Below are positions 34,231 through 44,280 of a stretch of DNA of 62,415 nt, in pieces (the stretch's first letter is position 1; the number at the start of each line of letters is the position of its first letter). The position numbers were made by a program, and so were the translations under genes. The stretch comes from an uncultured Ignavibacteriota bacterium (lineage in GTDB: Bacteria; Bacteroidota; Ignavibacteria; UBA10030; UBA8401), in contig CAIOTF010000043.1 of NCBI GenBank assembly GCA_903861125.1, positions 1 to 62,415 on the forward strand, read 5' to 3'. Under the pieces are notes generated by a model that searched no databases, was not told the origin of the DNA, and saw nothing but the letters and a program-made list of their open reading frames with translations.

Positions 34231-35940
34231 ATGCTGAAAAATCTCCTTATTAAAAACTACGCGCTCATCGAAGAAATTTCCGTCGAGTTTTCTTCCGGTC
34301 TGACCATTATTACCGGCGAAACCGGAGCAGGAAAGTCCATTCTGATCGACGCACTCGGTCTGCTTCTCGGCGAACGCGCCAGCACAGAGATGATCCGCAG
34401 CGGCGCAGAGAAAGCGATTGTTGAAGGCCTGTTCGCGATACAAGGAAACTCCCGTGTTGCGGATATCTTGAGGGCAAATGAAAATGATATCGCGGAGGAA
34501 CTGATCATCCGCCGTGAACTGACGAACAAAGGTCAAAGCCGCTGTTTTGTGAACGATTCGCCGGTTTCCGTTTCCCTGTTAAAAGAGATCGGTGATGCTC
34601 TTGTTGATCTGCACGGTCAACACGAACATCAATCGCTTCTTCGTCCCGAAACGCATATTGATTTTTTGGATGATTTCGGCGGGTATGGAAAAGAAATTGA
34701 ATCGTATCAAAAATTTTACCGTTCGCTTGCTGAACTGACATCGAAGAAACGGGAATTGCAGGAACAGGAACAACAGCTGAAAGCAAAAAAATCCCTGTAT
34801 GAATTCCAGATAAAAGAGATCGACCTGGTAAATCCGCAGAGCGGAGAAGAAGAACATCTTGAATCCGAACTGAAGATACTGGAGAATACCGAAAAGCTGA
34901 ACGAACTGACAAACGGGATCCATCAACTGCTGTATGAAGCGGAAAATTCCGTGCGGGATGGTTTGGTGAAGGCCCGCAAAATGATGGAGCAATTAGCGGA
35001 GATCGATCAGACGTTTATGGAATCTGTGACCGATGCCCGTTCCGCCGAGGTGATTGTTGATGAACTCTCGAAACAAGTGCAAAGCTATGCATCACGCATC
35101 GAGTTCAATCCCGATCGATTGGAAGAGATCCGCGAACGGCTCGGCGCGCTCTCCATGTTGAAGAAAAAATATGGCGGTACGATCGATCTGCTGATCGAGT
35201 TCAGGAAGAAGATCGGTGATGAATTCCGTTTTGCTGAAAATTTTGAATCGGAGATTGCCAAACTGGAAAAAGAGATTGAGGCAGAAAGAAAAGAATGTGG
35301 TGATGCGGCAAACATCATTACGGCGAAACGCAAAGAATCTTCCGTGAAGCTGGAAAAAGCAATCCTTGCATCCATCGGTGAATTGGGAATACCCAAAGCG
35401 CAATTTGTTACCCTTATCCAGCAGCGTGTCGTCGATCGTTCCGCCAATATGCTGGCCGTGAAAGTCGGCACACAATTGTTCGAGGCTTCGGCGAACGGTG
35501 TGGATCATGTTGAATTCTTTATTTCTACCAACGTCGGGGAAGAACCGAAGCCGCTGGTGAAAGTTGCATCCGGGGGCGAAGTATCACGAATTATGCTTGC
35601 ATTAAAAGGGGCGCTTGCGCAATCCGATAAAACTCCGCTGCTGATCTTTGACGAAATTGATACCGGCGTCAGCGGAAGAATAGGACAATCGGTAGGATTG
35701 AGTTTAAAAAAACTTTCAAAACATCATCAGGTTATTGCTATTACGCACCTTCCGCAAATTGCCGGACTTGCCGATACGCATTTTGCCGTTGAAAAGACCG
35801 AAACAAATAAAAAGACCTCAACGCAATTGCGAAAACTTGACACTGAAGAACGCGTACGCGAAGTGGCTAAATTAATGAGCGGATCAGAAATCACCGAAGC
35901 GGGGCTGAAAAGCGCACGCGAACTTATGGGAATCAAATAG
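34231..35940 (+). CDS. recN: DNA repair protein RecN
   Basis: 569 residues, SMC-like: Walker A GETGAGKSILIDALGLLLGER (Gly-rich loop near residue 34), a central coiled coil (about 155-370, many Glu/Lys heptads), ABC signature KVASGGEVSRIMLALK and Walker B LLIFDEIDTGVSGRIG. Complete for the family (about 550 residues). RecN holds broken DNA ends for RecA-dependent repair. Confidence 0.96.
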   Translation: MLKNLLIKNYALIEEISVEFSSGLTIITGETGAGKSILIDALGLLLGERASTEMIRSGAEKAIVEGLFAIQGNSRVADILRANENDIAEELIIRRELTNKGQSRCFVNDSPVSVSLLKEIGDALVDLHGQHEHQSLLRPETHIDFLDDFGGYGKEIESYQKFYRSLAELTSKKRELQEQEQQLKAKKSLYEFQIKEIDLVNPQSGEEEHLESELKILENTEKLNELTNGIHQLLYEAENSVRDGLVKARKMMEQLAEIDQTFMESVTDARSAEVIVDELSKQVQSYASRIEFNPDRLEEIRERLGALSMLKKKYGGTIDLLIEFRKKIGDEFRFAENFESEIAKLEKEIEAERKECGDAANIITAKRKESSVKLEKAILASIGELGIPKAQFVTLIQQRVVDRSANMLAVKVGTQLFEASANGVDHVEFFISTNVGEEPKPLVKVASGGEVSRIMLALKGALAQSDKTPLLIFDEIDTGVSGRIGQSVGLSLKKLSKHHQVIAITHLPQIAGLADTHFAVEKTETNKKTSTQLRKLDTEERVREVAKLMSGSEITEAGLKSARELMGIK

Positions 35941-35943
35941 AAC

Positions 35944-37386
35944 ATGCCTCTTTTTATCACAAATTCACTGACGCGAACCAAAGAAGAATTCAAACCGATC
36001 ACCGACGGAACCGTGACAATGTATGTCTGCGGACCGACGGTCTATGGCCTTTCGCATCTCGGACATGCAAAAAGTTACGTTTCGTTCGACATCGTTGTGC
36101 GGTACCTTCGTTATCTCAATTATAAAGTAACGTACGTTCAAAACATTACCGACGTGGGACATTTGACCGACGATGCAGATGAAGGTGAAGACAAGATTGC
36201 CAAACAGGCGAAGAAGGAAAAACTTCATCCGATGCAAGTTGTGGAATTGTACACCAGGGAATATTTCGAGGATATGGACGCGATGAATGTTCTTCGTCCC
36301 GACATCTCTCCACGCGCCACCGGACATATTCCCGAACAGCTCGAGATGACACGGCAGTTGGTGGACAAGGGATTTGCGTATGAAGTGAACGGCTCCGTCT
36401 ATTTTGATGTCAGCAAAGACAAAGAGTACGGGAAACTTTCCGGACGCATTCTGGAAGACGCAGAAAGCGGAACGCGCGTTGATGTGAAATCGGAAAAGAA
36501 ACATCCGGCTGATTTTGCATTATGGAAAAAAGCGGAACCAGCTCATATTATGCAATGGAGTTCACCGTGGGGACTTGGATTTCCCGGATGGCATATAGAA
36601 TGTTCTGCCATGTCGATGAAATATCTCGGAGAAACATTCGATATCCACGGCGGCGGAATGGACAATCAATTTCCTCACCATGAATGCGAGATCGCGCAGA
36701 GTGAGAGTGTAACCAAAAAACCGTTTGTGAAATACTGGATGCACAATAATCTGGTAACCGTGAACGGCCAGAAAATGGGAAAATCTCTCGGAAACTTTAC
36801 GACGCTGAAGGATGCATTCAAAAAATTTGAACCGGGTGTGATCAGGTTTTTTATCCTGCAAAGTCATTACCGCAGCACGCTCGATTACAGCGAGCAGGCC
36901 GTAGAAGGTGCATCGAAAGGTCTGGAAAAACTGAGGAGTACAGTTGCCCGCTTGCGTGCCGAGATCGGCAAGAAACGGACCGGGCCGAAAGAATTCAGTG
37001 AACGGCTGAAAGGATACAAGGAACGGTTCTTTGAAGTGATGAATGATGATTTCAACGCACCGGCAGCCATAGGCGTTTTGTTTGAACTGGTGCGTGAAAC
37101 GAATGAACTGCTTTCCGACGCACAGCATGCATCGAATGATTTTTTGGTGTCCCTCGATGAATTCTTCACATCGGCTTCGGAAACGGTTCTTGGAATAAAA
37201 CTTACCGCACATGTTTCAATTTCGAACGACCTTGAATCGCAGTTGATAGAACTGCTCATCACGTCGCGTGCCGAGGCCCGGAAAGCAAAACAATTCGCAC
37301 TTTCAGACAAGATCCGCGACGATTTGAAGGGGATGGGAGTTGTGCTGGAAGATACAAAAGAAGGAACCACCTGGAAAAAGGTGTGA
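35944..37386 (+). CDS. cysS: Cysteinyl-tRNA synthetase
   Basis: 480 residues. Class I Rossmann domain with the HIGH box read as HLGH ([13 protein letters not shown]), zinc ligands including Cys in YVCGPTVYG, Cys in HIECSAMS and the HHECE site, and the KMSKS loop as KMGKSLGN (about 277). The anticodon-binding DALR-like C-terminus ends with [31 protein letters not shown]. Charges tRNA-Cys. It starts three bases after recN. Confidence 0.97.
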   Translation: MPLFITNSLTRTKEEFKPITDGTVTMYVCGPTVYGLSHLGHAKSYVSFDIVVRYLRYLNYKVTYVQNITDVGHLTDDADEGEDKIAKQAKKEKLHPMQVVELYTREYFEDMDAMNVLRPDISPRATGHIPEQLEMTRQLVDKGFAYEVNGSVYFDVSKDKEYGKLSGRILEDAESGTRVDVKSEKKHPADFALWKKAEPAHIMQWSSPWGLGFPGWHIECSAMSMKYLGETFDIHGGGMDNQFPHHECEIAQSESVTKKPFVKYWMHNNLVTVNGQKMGKSLGNFTTLKDAFKKFEPGVIRFFILQSHYRSTLDYSEQAVEGASKGLEKLRSTVARLRAEIGKKRTGPKEFSERLKGYKERFFEVMNDDFNAPAAIGVLFELVRETNELLSDAQHASNDFLVSLDEFFTSASETVLGIKLTAHVSISNDLESQLIELLITSRAEARKAKQFALSDKIRDDLKGMGVVLEDTKEGTTWKKV

Positions 37387-37426
37387 GAATTTCGTACACT
37401 GTCATTATACACTCAAAGGCGAAGAA

Positions 37427-38191
37427 ATGAAGAGACACTATTTTATTCTGGCGGTATTCATTCTGACATCAGCGCTGAGCGCACAAAATTCAGCAGGCGA
37501 TGCGGCGAATGTTGAACCGAGGTACATCATTGATACGCCGACCGCAGGTCTGCTGAAGCGCGGGGCTTTTTCTCTGGAATCAAATTTCTTTCAGGACGGC
37601 GGACTCACATTCGGATTGTATGCCGGCGCACTCGATCGTTTAACGTTCGGTATCTCATACGGCGGTGTTGGAGTGATCGGAAAATCCAAAGTGACAATGC
37701 AAAAGCTTCCCGGTGTCATGCTTAAGTACCGTCTGTTCGATGAAAGCGAAGCCATGCCGGCAATTGCATTCGGTTTCGATTCGCAGGGGAAAGAGACGTA
37801 CATTGATTCGCTTGAACGCTTTACCATCAAATCGCGCGGGATTTTTATCGCGGCCAGCAAAAATTATTCATTCCTTGGCTTCCTTTCCTTTCACGGCGGT
37901 GTCAACTGGTCCATGGAAAAGAAGGACGGTGACAAAGATATGGACGTGTTTGGCGGCATAGAAAAATCTCTCGGACAGGAATTGTCTTTGCTTGCAGAAT
38001 ACGATTTTGCATTTAACGACAGTCAGGGAAAAGCATTGGGACAAGGAAAAGGATATTTGAATACCGGAATCCGGTGGTCTCTTGCGAACGGATTGACACT
38101 TGGTTTTGACCTGAAAAATGTTGTTAAAAATCAAAAAAATGTCACCTTTGCAAATCGGACATTAAAGGTTGAATATGTACGGACCCTCTAA
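37427..38191 (+). CDS. Predicted outer-membrane beta-barrel protein
   Basis: 254 residues from ATG at 37427 with GGCGAAGAA upstream; the longer frame from 37340 overlaps cysS and has no signal peptide. Signal peptide MKRHYFILAVFILTSALSAQ. The mature part shows paired aromatic beta strands (AFSLESNFFQDGGLTFGLYAG, LTFGISYGGVGVIG, SFHGGVNWSM, LSLLAEYDFAFN, YLNTGIRWSLANGLTLGFDLKN) and ends with a Tyr-containing strand, resembling YjbH/OmpA-like barrels. Function unknown. Confidence 0.72.
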   Translation: MKRHYFILAVFILTSALSAQNSAGDAANVEPRYIIDTPTAGLLKRGAFSLESNFFQDGGLTFGLYAGALDRLTFGISYGGVGVIGKSKVTMQKLPGVMLKYRLFDESEAMPAIAFGFDSQGKETYIDSLERFTIKSRGIFIAASKNYSFLGFLSFHGGVNWSMEKKDGDKDMDVFGGIEKSLGQELSLLAEYDFAFNDSQGKALGQGKGYLNTGIRWSLANGLTLGFDLKNVVKNQKNVTFANRTLKVEYVRTL

Positions 38192-38217
38192 AAACAACTG
38201 AAAGCTTAAGGATTAAT

Positions 38218-38365
38218 GACATTGTAGTAGAATCGTTGATATTTCAATGTCAAATCTGTAATTTATTACTAATCAAGTATTTATAAACAAACTCCACTTC
38301 TATTAAACCTTCGCTACAGTTTCTACATCTACATTGTAAGCCTTGCCGCAATATCGTACATTGTA
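38218..38365 (+). promoter_or_regulatory. Three ACATTGTA sites upstream of the envelope operon
   Basis: ACATTGTA occurs at 38219-38226, 38331-38338 and 38358-38365; the latter two are TACATTGTA, almost a perfect palindrome, 27 bases apart. The first also forms a GACATTG...CAATGTC inverted repeat (38218-38251). Repeated near-palindromes ahead of a start codon at 38432 look like an operator or promoter set; the last one could also serve as a -7 box. Confidence 0.35.
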
Positions 38366-38431
38366 TTGGTAAGGAATGAATTTCTGTCCGTGACTGTTCA
38401 TTTATACAGATAAAACAAGATGAGGTGCGTT

Positions 38432-39508
38432 ATGAAATCCGTGCTGAGATTATTTAGTTTCGCCGTTCTTGTCGCTTCATTTGCCGGTTGCTATACAGAG
38501 CTTGCAAAGGTTGAACAGAATGAGCGGGATGTTGCGTATGATTCCGACTCATCCTACGAAAACGGCAACACAACAATCAACAATCATTATTATCTTGACG
38601 ATAATTACCGACGGTCGCGTTTTCGCGTTTCCTTCAACTACTATTATCCGACCTATTCCCCCTGGATAAGCTCGTATTACTTCTCATATTTTGATGATCC
38701 GTATTGGGGAATGTATTCTCGTCCGATGTGGGGTTATGATCCTTTCTATCCGCACTATGGAGGGTGTATCTACCCTTCGCCGTATTATGATCCGTGGTAT
38801 TCGTACTATCCGCCGGTAGCGTATTACCCCGGATATTATCCTTCTAAGATATATGGGAATAATCCGGGAACACCAAATCGTACAAGAACCGGAGGTTCCA
38901 CAAGAGATCCGCAATCCGACACACGAAGCCGTCCTCTGCCTTCAACAGCACCGACAAACGATCCGTCAATACCGGTGACAAGCACAGGCACCCGTCTGCG
39001 CGATAATGGTGAAGCTTTGCCGGTGGGAACTGCCGATAAAGGAAGAACGCCGGAAAAGCCATGGTGGGAAAAAATAAATGCCGATCGTCCGGCAAGAGTT
39101 GCGGACGAAGGGAGACCGACAGAGATAGAGAAAAAGGGAACGAGATCGCCGGGTGAAAATGTTCCAGTATATACTCCGCCGGTAAGAGAAAGGCCGAATC
39201 CGACAGCCGATGAGCGACCTGTAGAAAAGCCGAAGAATACAAATCCAAACTATACTCCATCGAAGGGCGAACGTCCGGCTTCCGATGCACGTCCGGTAGA
39301 ACGAACGAAGAGGGAAGAACCGAGATATTCACCGCCGGTAAAACAGTCGGTGCCGAAAGATGAGGCGCGTCCTGTTGAACGGCCAAGGCAAACACGGCAG
39401 CCGTCGTACAATCCGCCGCCGCCGCAATCTGCTCCTCCGCAATCAGCTCCGCCGAGAAGCAGCAGCGGAAGTACAACAACGGGATCAAGCGGAAGGAAGA
39501 GAGACTAA
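38432..39508 (+). CDS. Tyr/Pro-rich lipoprotein
   Basis: 358 residues from ATG at 38432 (GAGG upstream). Lipobox SFAGC gives a lipid-modified Cys near residue 20, followed by YTEL. Residues about 60-145 are strikingly rich in Tyr, Pro, Trp and Phe (SPWISSYYFSYFDDPYWGMY and similar). The second half is disordered, with Arg/Pro/Glu repeats like ERPVEKP and a motif NRTRTGGSTRD that recurs in the next protein. Likely exposed on or near the outer membrane. Forms a three-gene operon with the next lipoprotein (one base apart) and the OmpP1/FadL-like barrel. Confidence 0.72.
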   Translation: MKSVLRLFSFAVLVASFAGCYTELAKVEQNERDVAYDSDSSYENGNTTINNHYYLDDNYRRSRFRVSFNYYYPTYSPWISSYYFSYFDDPYWGMYSRPMWGYDPFYPHYGGCIYPSPYYDPWYSYYPPVAYYPGYYPSKIYGNNPGTPNRTRTGGSTRDPQSDTRSRPLPSTAPTNDPSIPVTSTGTRLRDNGEALPVGTADKGRTPEKPWWEKINADRPARVADEGRPTEIEKKGTRSPGENVPVYTPPVRERPNPTADERPVEKPKNTNPNYTPSKGERPASDARPVERTKREEPRYSPPVKQSVPKDEARPVERPRQTRQPSYNPPPPQSAPPQSAPPRSSSGSTTTGSSGRKRD

Positions 39509-39509
39509 C

Positions 39510-40199
39510 ATGAGATTTCCAATTAGATCTGTTATTACATTTTCATTACTGGTCGCGTTCGCAGCAAGCGGATGTTATACAAAACTGATGACGCCGAATG
39601 AGTTTGTGCATACTCAGCGTTCGCAGCCAAAGATTGTTCTTGCTGATAATTCATATTCCATAAATTATCATCAGTCATGCGTTACATGCCACAGCAGCAC
39701 CGAACTGAATGAGCGGGCCGAGGAACTGGAATATTACGGCGTGCAAACCGTTCACGATGGTATTCTCTTATCATCGCGCGACTGGTTGAACGGTTCTGTT
39801 GATGGTCCTATTCTTCTTCCAAGTCCGTATTGGCCGAATCCGTACAATCCTGTAAGTCCGTGGTGGGCGCCTCCGGTAACGTCTGTAACAGTTGCAGCGC
39901 CGGGAACCGGCAATGGTAACAGAATACGAACCGATGGAACATCGCGAGACGGAAACAGGGATGGAGACCGCAGTGCTCCGATTTCATCACCGACATATTC
40001 TCAACCGCAAACATCGTCAGGAAGTTCTACACCGGCACCATCCACACCTGCTCCGGCTGTAAGGGTGGCACCTTCAACGACTCCTGCTCCAACGAATGAG
40101 GCGGCCCGAAGCAGAGAGACCAATGAGAGTACAAATTCAACCAATCGAACCCGCAGCGACGGTTCGTCGCGAGACGACAGCGGGGACAGACCGAGATAA
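39510..40199 (+). CDS. Lipoprotein with a single CxxCH motif
   Basis: 229 residues from ATG at 39510. Lipobox AASGC then YTKL, echoing the preceding lipoprotein. Residue about 60 holds QSCVTCHSS, a perfect c-type heme attachment motif (CxxCH), with one possible distal Met at about residue 31. The second half is Ser/Thr/Pro-rich and disordered, with two copies of an NRxRxxGxSRD motif shared with the upstream gene. It may bind heme as a small outer-membrane cytochrome, or the motif may bind metal. One base after the previous gene. Confidence 0.7.
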   Translation: MRFPIRSVITFSLLVAFAASGCYTKLMTPNEFVHTQRSQPKIVLADNSYSINYHQSCVTCHSSTELNERAEELEYYGVQTVHDGILLSSRDWLNGSVDGPILLPSPYWPNPYNPVSPWWAPPVTSVTVAAPGTGNGNRIRTDGTSRDGNRDGDRSAPISSPTYSQPQTSSGSSTPAPSTPAPAVRVAPSTTPAPTNEAARSRETNESTNSTNRTRSDGSSRDDSGDRPR

Positions 40200-40214
40200 T
40201 TATTGAAAGATACT

Positions 40215-41663
40215 ATGAAGCGCTTTATTCTTTTCACTTTCGCGATACTACTTATTCATTCATTTTCTTTTGCTCAGTTCTCCGAAGATGCCGTACGGTA
40301 TTCCGGCAGAGGGAATGGATCCGGTTCACGAGCGCTTGGAATGGGAAATGCCTATATCGGTGTTTCAGACGATTACAGCGCTTCTGTTTGGAATCCGGCC
40401 GGTCTTGCACAGATGCGGCGGCTTGAAATAATGGGGGGACTATCCAGTGTTGCGTTGTCGAACGATGCAACGTTCTTTTCAACAAAGACAAATTCAAGCA
40501 CAACGGCAAGTTCGCTGGATAATATCGGATTTGTTTTTCCGTTCCCGACCGTGCAGGGGAGTCTTGTTTTTGCTTTTGGATATAACCGGATCGCGGATTA
40601 TGCATCGACGGTAAAATTTGAAGGATTCAATGCCCAAAGTTCTATTATTCCAACCCTGTATGACTCCGATGCGGAGTTTGATGTTCCGTACAAAACATAT
40701 CTGACGAATACGGCAGGTTACAGTGCTGTGCAGAAAAATGTGAATCAGCGGGGCGAAATAAAAGAGGGGGGAAATTTGGGTCAATGGTCTTTTGCCGGCG
40801 CCGTAGATATTGAAGAAAATATTTCGGTCGGTGTTTCGCTGAATATCTATTCCGGCATGTATGATTACAAGCGAAATTACGTTGAAGAGGATACCCGGAA
40901 CATCTATAATAATTTAGCCGTTAATCTTCCGGCTGATTCGGCATATTTGCGATTCAACAAATTCTATTACGACAGTTTTTTGAACAGCGAATTGACCGGC
41001 AGCAATATCACTCTCGGGATGATGTATCGAACGGATTTTTTCCGGTTTGGGCTTATGGTAAAAGGACCGACGTTGATTCAAGTGCAGGAAACGTATTCGA
41101 ATGACGGTGAAAGTGTTTTTGACAATAACGGCGGAACGTGGGCAACTGCCAATCCTGCAAAAAAATATTCCACGCCGGCATCGAACAATGAATACGGTGT
41201 CAGTTCGCCGTGGACATTCGGCGCCGGAGGATCTCTCTATATTGTCCCGGAATTGCTAATTGCACTTGATGTTGAATATACTGACTGGACGCAGATTGAG
41301 TGGACAGACAATCCGGCACTGGAAAAAAAGAATATGCAGCTGCAATCTGTGTTCCGGGCGGCTACAAGCATGCGGATCGGCGCTGAATTTGATGTGCCGA
41401 TGACGGACGTGAAAGTACGGGCGGGATATTCGTTGACACCGTCGCCGTATAAGAACGATCCGAGTTCATTCGATCAGAAAATGATCACCGGCGGTGCAGG
41501 GATATTTCTTCAGCGGAATATCGTTCTGGACGGAGCATTTGCGTACGGTACATATTCTTCATTCCGCAATCAGTATTCCGTTCCCGGTTTGGCCAATGCA
41601 TCGAGAACGGATGAATCGATCTCAACGCTGCTGCTGAACTTTACCATGAGTTACCGGTTCTAA
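40215..41663 (+). CDS. OmpP1/FadL/PorV-like outer-membrane protein
   Basis: 482 residues from ATG at 40215. Signal peptide MKRFILFTFAILLIHSFSFAQ. The start of the mature part, SRALGMGNAYIGVSDDYSASVWNPAGLAQ, is the standard OmpP1/FadL/TodX and PorV opening. A beta-barrel with many aromatic strands follows and ends in TLLLNFTMSYRF. FadL-type proteins pass hydrophobic compounds; PorV-type proteins serve T9SS. Third gene of the lipoprotein operon. Confidence 0.82.
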   Translation: MKRFILFTFAILLIHSFSFAQFSEDAVRYSGRGNGSGSRALGMGNAYIGVSDDYSASVWNPAGLAQMRRLEIMGGLSSVALSNDATFFSTKTNSSTTASSLDNIGFVFPFPTVQGSLVFAFGYNRIADYASTVKFEGFNAQSSIIPTLYDSDAEFDVPYKTYLTNTAGYSAVQKNVNQRGEIKEGGNLGQWSFAGAVDIEENISVGVSLNIYSGMYDYKRNYVEEDTRNIYNNLAVNLPADSAYLRFNKFYYDSFLNSELTGSNITLGMMYRTDFFRFGLMVKGPTLIQVQETYSNDGESVFDNNGGTWATANPAKKYSTPASNNEYGVSSPWTFGAGGSLYIVPELLIALDVEYTDWTQIEWTDNPALEKKNMQLQSVFRAATSMRIGAEFDVPMTDVKVRAGYSLTPSPYKNDPSSFDQKMITGGAGIFLQRNIVLDGAFAYGTYSSFRNQYSVPGLANASRTDESISTLLLNFTMSYRF

Positions 41664-41685
41664 CTTACCGAAACAATACATTTCG

Positions 41686-41717
41686 AAAGCCGTTCTTCAA
41701 GAACGGCTTTGTATTTT
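41686..41717 (+). terminator. Strong rho-independent-type terminator
   Basis: AAAGCCGTTCTT pairs perfectly with AAGAACGGCTTT around a single C (in practice a 9-10 bp stem with a small loop), followed by GTATTTT. It closes the three-gene envelope operon, 23 bases after the barrel stop. Confidence 0.85.
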
Positions 41718-41776
41718 CCCCTTGTCTTTCAAACCAACATTTGATAGTTTACCAATGATTTTTGGGAGTATGTTTC

Positions 41777-42970
41777 ATGTTCTCGAACAAACCGGCGGGC
41801 GAACAGCAGCAAAAAGAGCAGATTACGAAGCATCTTCGTACGGCAGACGAATATTTCCGTTTCGGCCGTTATGAAGAGGCAACGGTTCAGCTCGATCTCG
41901 CATTGCGGCTGGATCCCAAAAACGTTCTTGCCCGTTCGTTCAAAGAACGAGTGAAGATGATGCAGAAAAGAGTGCACGGTGATCTCAACGAAAAATCAAC
42001 CGGCATGAACGAGCAGGAGAAGAATACCTTGATCGCAAGCCTTCTGTCGGCTGCCGAGGAAAGAATAAATGCGAAAGATTATAAATCCGCACTGAACAAG
42101 ATCTCCGAAGTGTACAAGATCGATGCGCAGAATCCATACGCGCGTGCCTATTCCGACCGTATAGAAGAACTTCAGCAGCAGCAGAAAATTGAGGCGGAAA
42201 AGTTCTTCCGCAGCACTCAAAACCCCGTACAAAGTCCTTCACAAGCATCCGCGAAACCCGAGCCGGCCGTTAAAATGGTCCACGGGGCATTCTTCATGTA
42301 CCGTGAATTGATGAAGGAAGTGTGGTTCGACGGAAAAGTGACCAACGACGAAGAACAGGAATTGAAGAATGTCAGAAATATTTTCGGCATTACCAACAAG
42401 GAACATTTTGACATAGAACTTGAAGTAAAACACAATGCGTATCTTGAAGCGCTACGGATGGCGTGGCGCGACGGCGTTCTGACAACGAACGAACGGCAAG
42501 TGCTTGAATTGATGAGACAGCGATACGGCATCACATCGGACGAACATGCGGCATTAGAAAATAAGGTGCAGGATGCAAAGAAAGGAACGCCGACGAAAGC
42601 GACGATCCTTCTGGTAGATGTCGACAGGGAACACCGGAATGCGGTGACGGGATTTTTAGGAGAGCGGAATTATGAGGTTATTTCCGTCGGAAGCATCGAA
42701 GAGGCATTCGAAAAGATCGTGAACCATTTCCCGCATCTTGTTCTGACTGAGATAATTTTTGCACCGAACCAGATGGACGGATTTGCGCTGTTCGATAAAC
42801 TCCGCAAGCACCCCACGTTGAAGCATATACCGTTCTTTTTCATGAGCCGGATCCGCGACGAAAAGGTCATTCGTGCTGCAATGAGACTCGGTCTTGATCT
42901 GTTCTTTCCGAAGCCGGTCGATCAAGAATTACTTCTTGCGGCTATTGAAGGACGACTGTTGCCGAAATGA
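41777..42970 (+). CDS. TPR protein with C-terminal degenerate receiver domain
   Basis: 397 residues from ATG at 41777 (GGGAG upstream). Two TPR-like units (about 15-60 and 80-125: ADEYFRFGRYEEATVQLDLALRLDPKN; AEERINAKDYKSALNKISEVYKIDAQN), then a helical TerB-like segment (about 170-270: WFDGKVTNDEEQELKNVRNIFGI and WRDGVLTTNERQVLELMRQRYGI). The C-terminal receiver (about 278-397) has TILLVDVDRE, but its phospho-acceptor position reads LVLTEIIFAP with Glu instead of Asp; the Lys in FFPKPVD is kept. So it is probably phosphorylation-independent. Cytoplasmic; partners unknown. Confidence 0.8.
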   Translation: MFSNKPAGEQQQKEQITKHLRTADEYFRFGRYEEATVQLDLALRLDPKNVLARSFKERVKMMQKRVHGDLNEKSTGMNEQEKNTLIASLLSAAEERINAKDYKSALNKISEVYKIDAQNPYARAYSDRIEELQQQQKIEAEKFFRSTQNPVQSPSQASAKPEPAVKMVHGAFFMYRELMKEVWFDGKVTNDEEQELKNVRNIFGITNKEHFDIELEVKHNAYLEALRMAWRDGVLTTNERQVLELMRQRYGITSDEHAALENKVQDAKKGTPTKATILLVDVDREHRNAVTGFLGERNYEVISVGSIEEAFEKIVNHFPHLVLTEIIFAPNQMDGFALFDKLRKHPTLKHIPFFFMSRIRDEKVIRAAMRLGLDLFFPKPVDQELLLAAIEGRLLPK

Positions 42971-43120
42971 GTGCAGTGCAGCATCAACTCCCCGTTAAGA
43001 GAACATTCCGATCATTGCGTCCGGCATTTTCGGATGCACCTGTCGCCGTTGAACAACCGATTATCTTTCATACTATAAAACGAACATTTGTTAACACCCA
43101 AGAGCAGAAATCTATTCTTT

Positions 43121-44212
43121 ATGCGTATTAAGTTATTGTTGAAACCTTCGTTTGACTGGCTGCTGGTCTTTGTTCCGCTGACTATATCGGGTGAGTATCT
43201 GTTCCATTTTCCGGCTACGGTGCTTTTCTTCTTCGCCTGTGTGTCTATTATACCGCTTGCCGGCTGGCTCGGCAAAGCCACCGAACACCTGGCGGAAAAA
43301 ACAGGTGAAGGAATCGGCGGATTGCTGAACGCAACATTCGGCAACGCTGCGGAATTGATCATTGCGATCATGGCTATTCAGGCAGGATTGTACGATGTGG
43401 TAAAAGCATCCATCACCGGCTCGATCATCGGCAATACACTGCTGGTGCTCGGTGTATCGCTGCTTGCCGGCGGATTAAAGTATAAAACATTGAAGTTCAA
43501 TGCGGCAGGTGCGCGTTCGCTTTCCACAATGCTGACGCTCGCTTCCATCGGGTTGATCGGTCCGGCGATCTTTCATTATTTCGGCGGGAAAGACATTGCA
43601 GAACGCGAAAGTGATCTGAGCGTTGAGATTGCCGCAGTACTTATTGTGACATACGGACTAAGCCTTCTATTCTCGTTGAAGACGCACAAGCAGCTCTTTA
43701 CCGGCGAAGCGGCGGAAGCATCGAAGATTGAAAACGGACCTCATGCGTCATGGAGTCTTCTACGGTCGTTCACGGTTCTGGCGGTTTCAACCTGCTTTGT
43801 AGCGTGGATGAGCGAGATACTTGTCGGATCGGTCACCCATGCTGCGGAAGCGATGGGTATGACCAGCATTTTTATCGGTGTGATTATTGTTGCCATCGTG
43901 GGTAATGCGGCGGAACACAGCACAGCGGTGATGGTTGCTCTGAAGAATAGAATGGACCTCAGTTTGGGGATAGCGATCGGTAGCAGCATTCAAGTGGCGC
44001 TTTTCGTATCTCCGGTATTGGTTTTTGCCAGTTATTTTTTAGGACCGGTGCCAATGAATCTGGTCTTTACGCCGGTCGAGATCCTTGCCATTGCATTGTC
44101 GGCGCTGATCACCGAGCAGATCGCCAGCGACGGTGAGAGCAACTGGTTGGAGGGTGTTCAGTTGATCTCCGTCTATATTATTTTTGCCCTTGTTTTTTAT
44201 TTCCTTCCGTGA
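43121..44212 (+). CDS. Ca2+/H+ antiporter (CaCA, Cax family)
   Basis: 363 residues from ATG at 43121; a TTG-started frame from 43088 adds nothing conserved. About eleven membrane helices with the duplicated alpha repeats typical of Cax: [20 protein letters not shown] (GNAAE 1) and [21 protein letters not shown] (GNAAE 2), the Glu residues being the cation site. It exports Ca2+ in exchange for H+. It stands apart from its neighbours in spacing. Confidence 0.92.
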   Translation: MRIKLLLKPSFDWLLVFVPLTISGEYLFHFPATVLFFFACVSIIPLAGWLGKATEHLAEKTGEGIGGLLNATFGNAAELIIAIMAIQAGLYDVVKASITGSIIGNTLLVLGVSLLAGGLKYKTLKFNAAGARSLSTMLTLASIGLIGPAIFHYFGGKDIAERESDLSVEIAAVLIVTYGLSLLFSLKTHKQLFTGEAAEASKIENGPHASWSLLRSFTVLAVSTCFVAWMSEILVGSVTHAAEAMGMTSIFIGVIIVAIVGNAAEHSTAVMVALKNRMDLSLGIAIGSSIQVALFVSPVLVFASYFLGPVPMNLVFTPVEILAIALSALITEQIASDGESNWLEGVQLISVYIIFALVFYFLP

Positions 44213-44280
44213 TATTTTGTAGACGAAAAAATAATCAACCCCTTAATTCTTTCAATCCACCACTCAATCAAAAGGTATTT

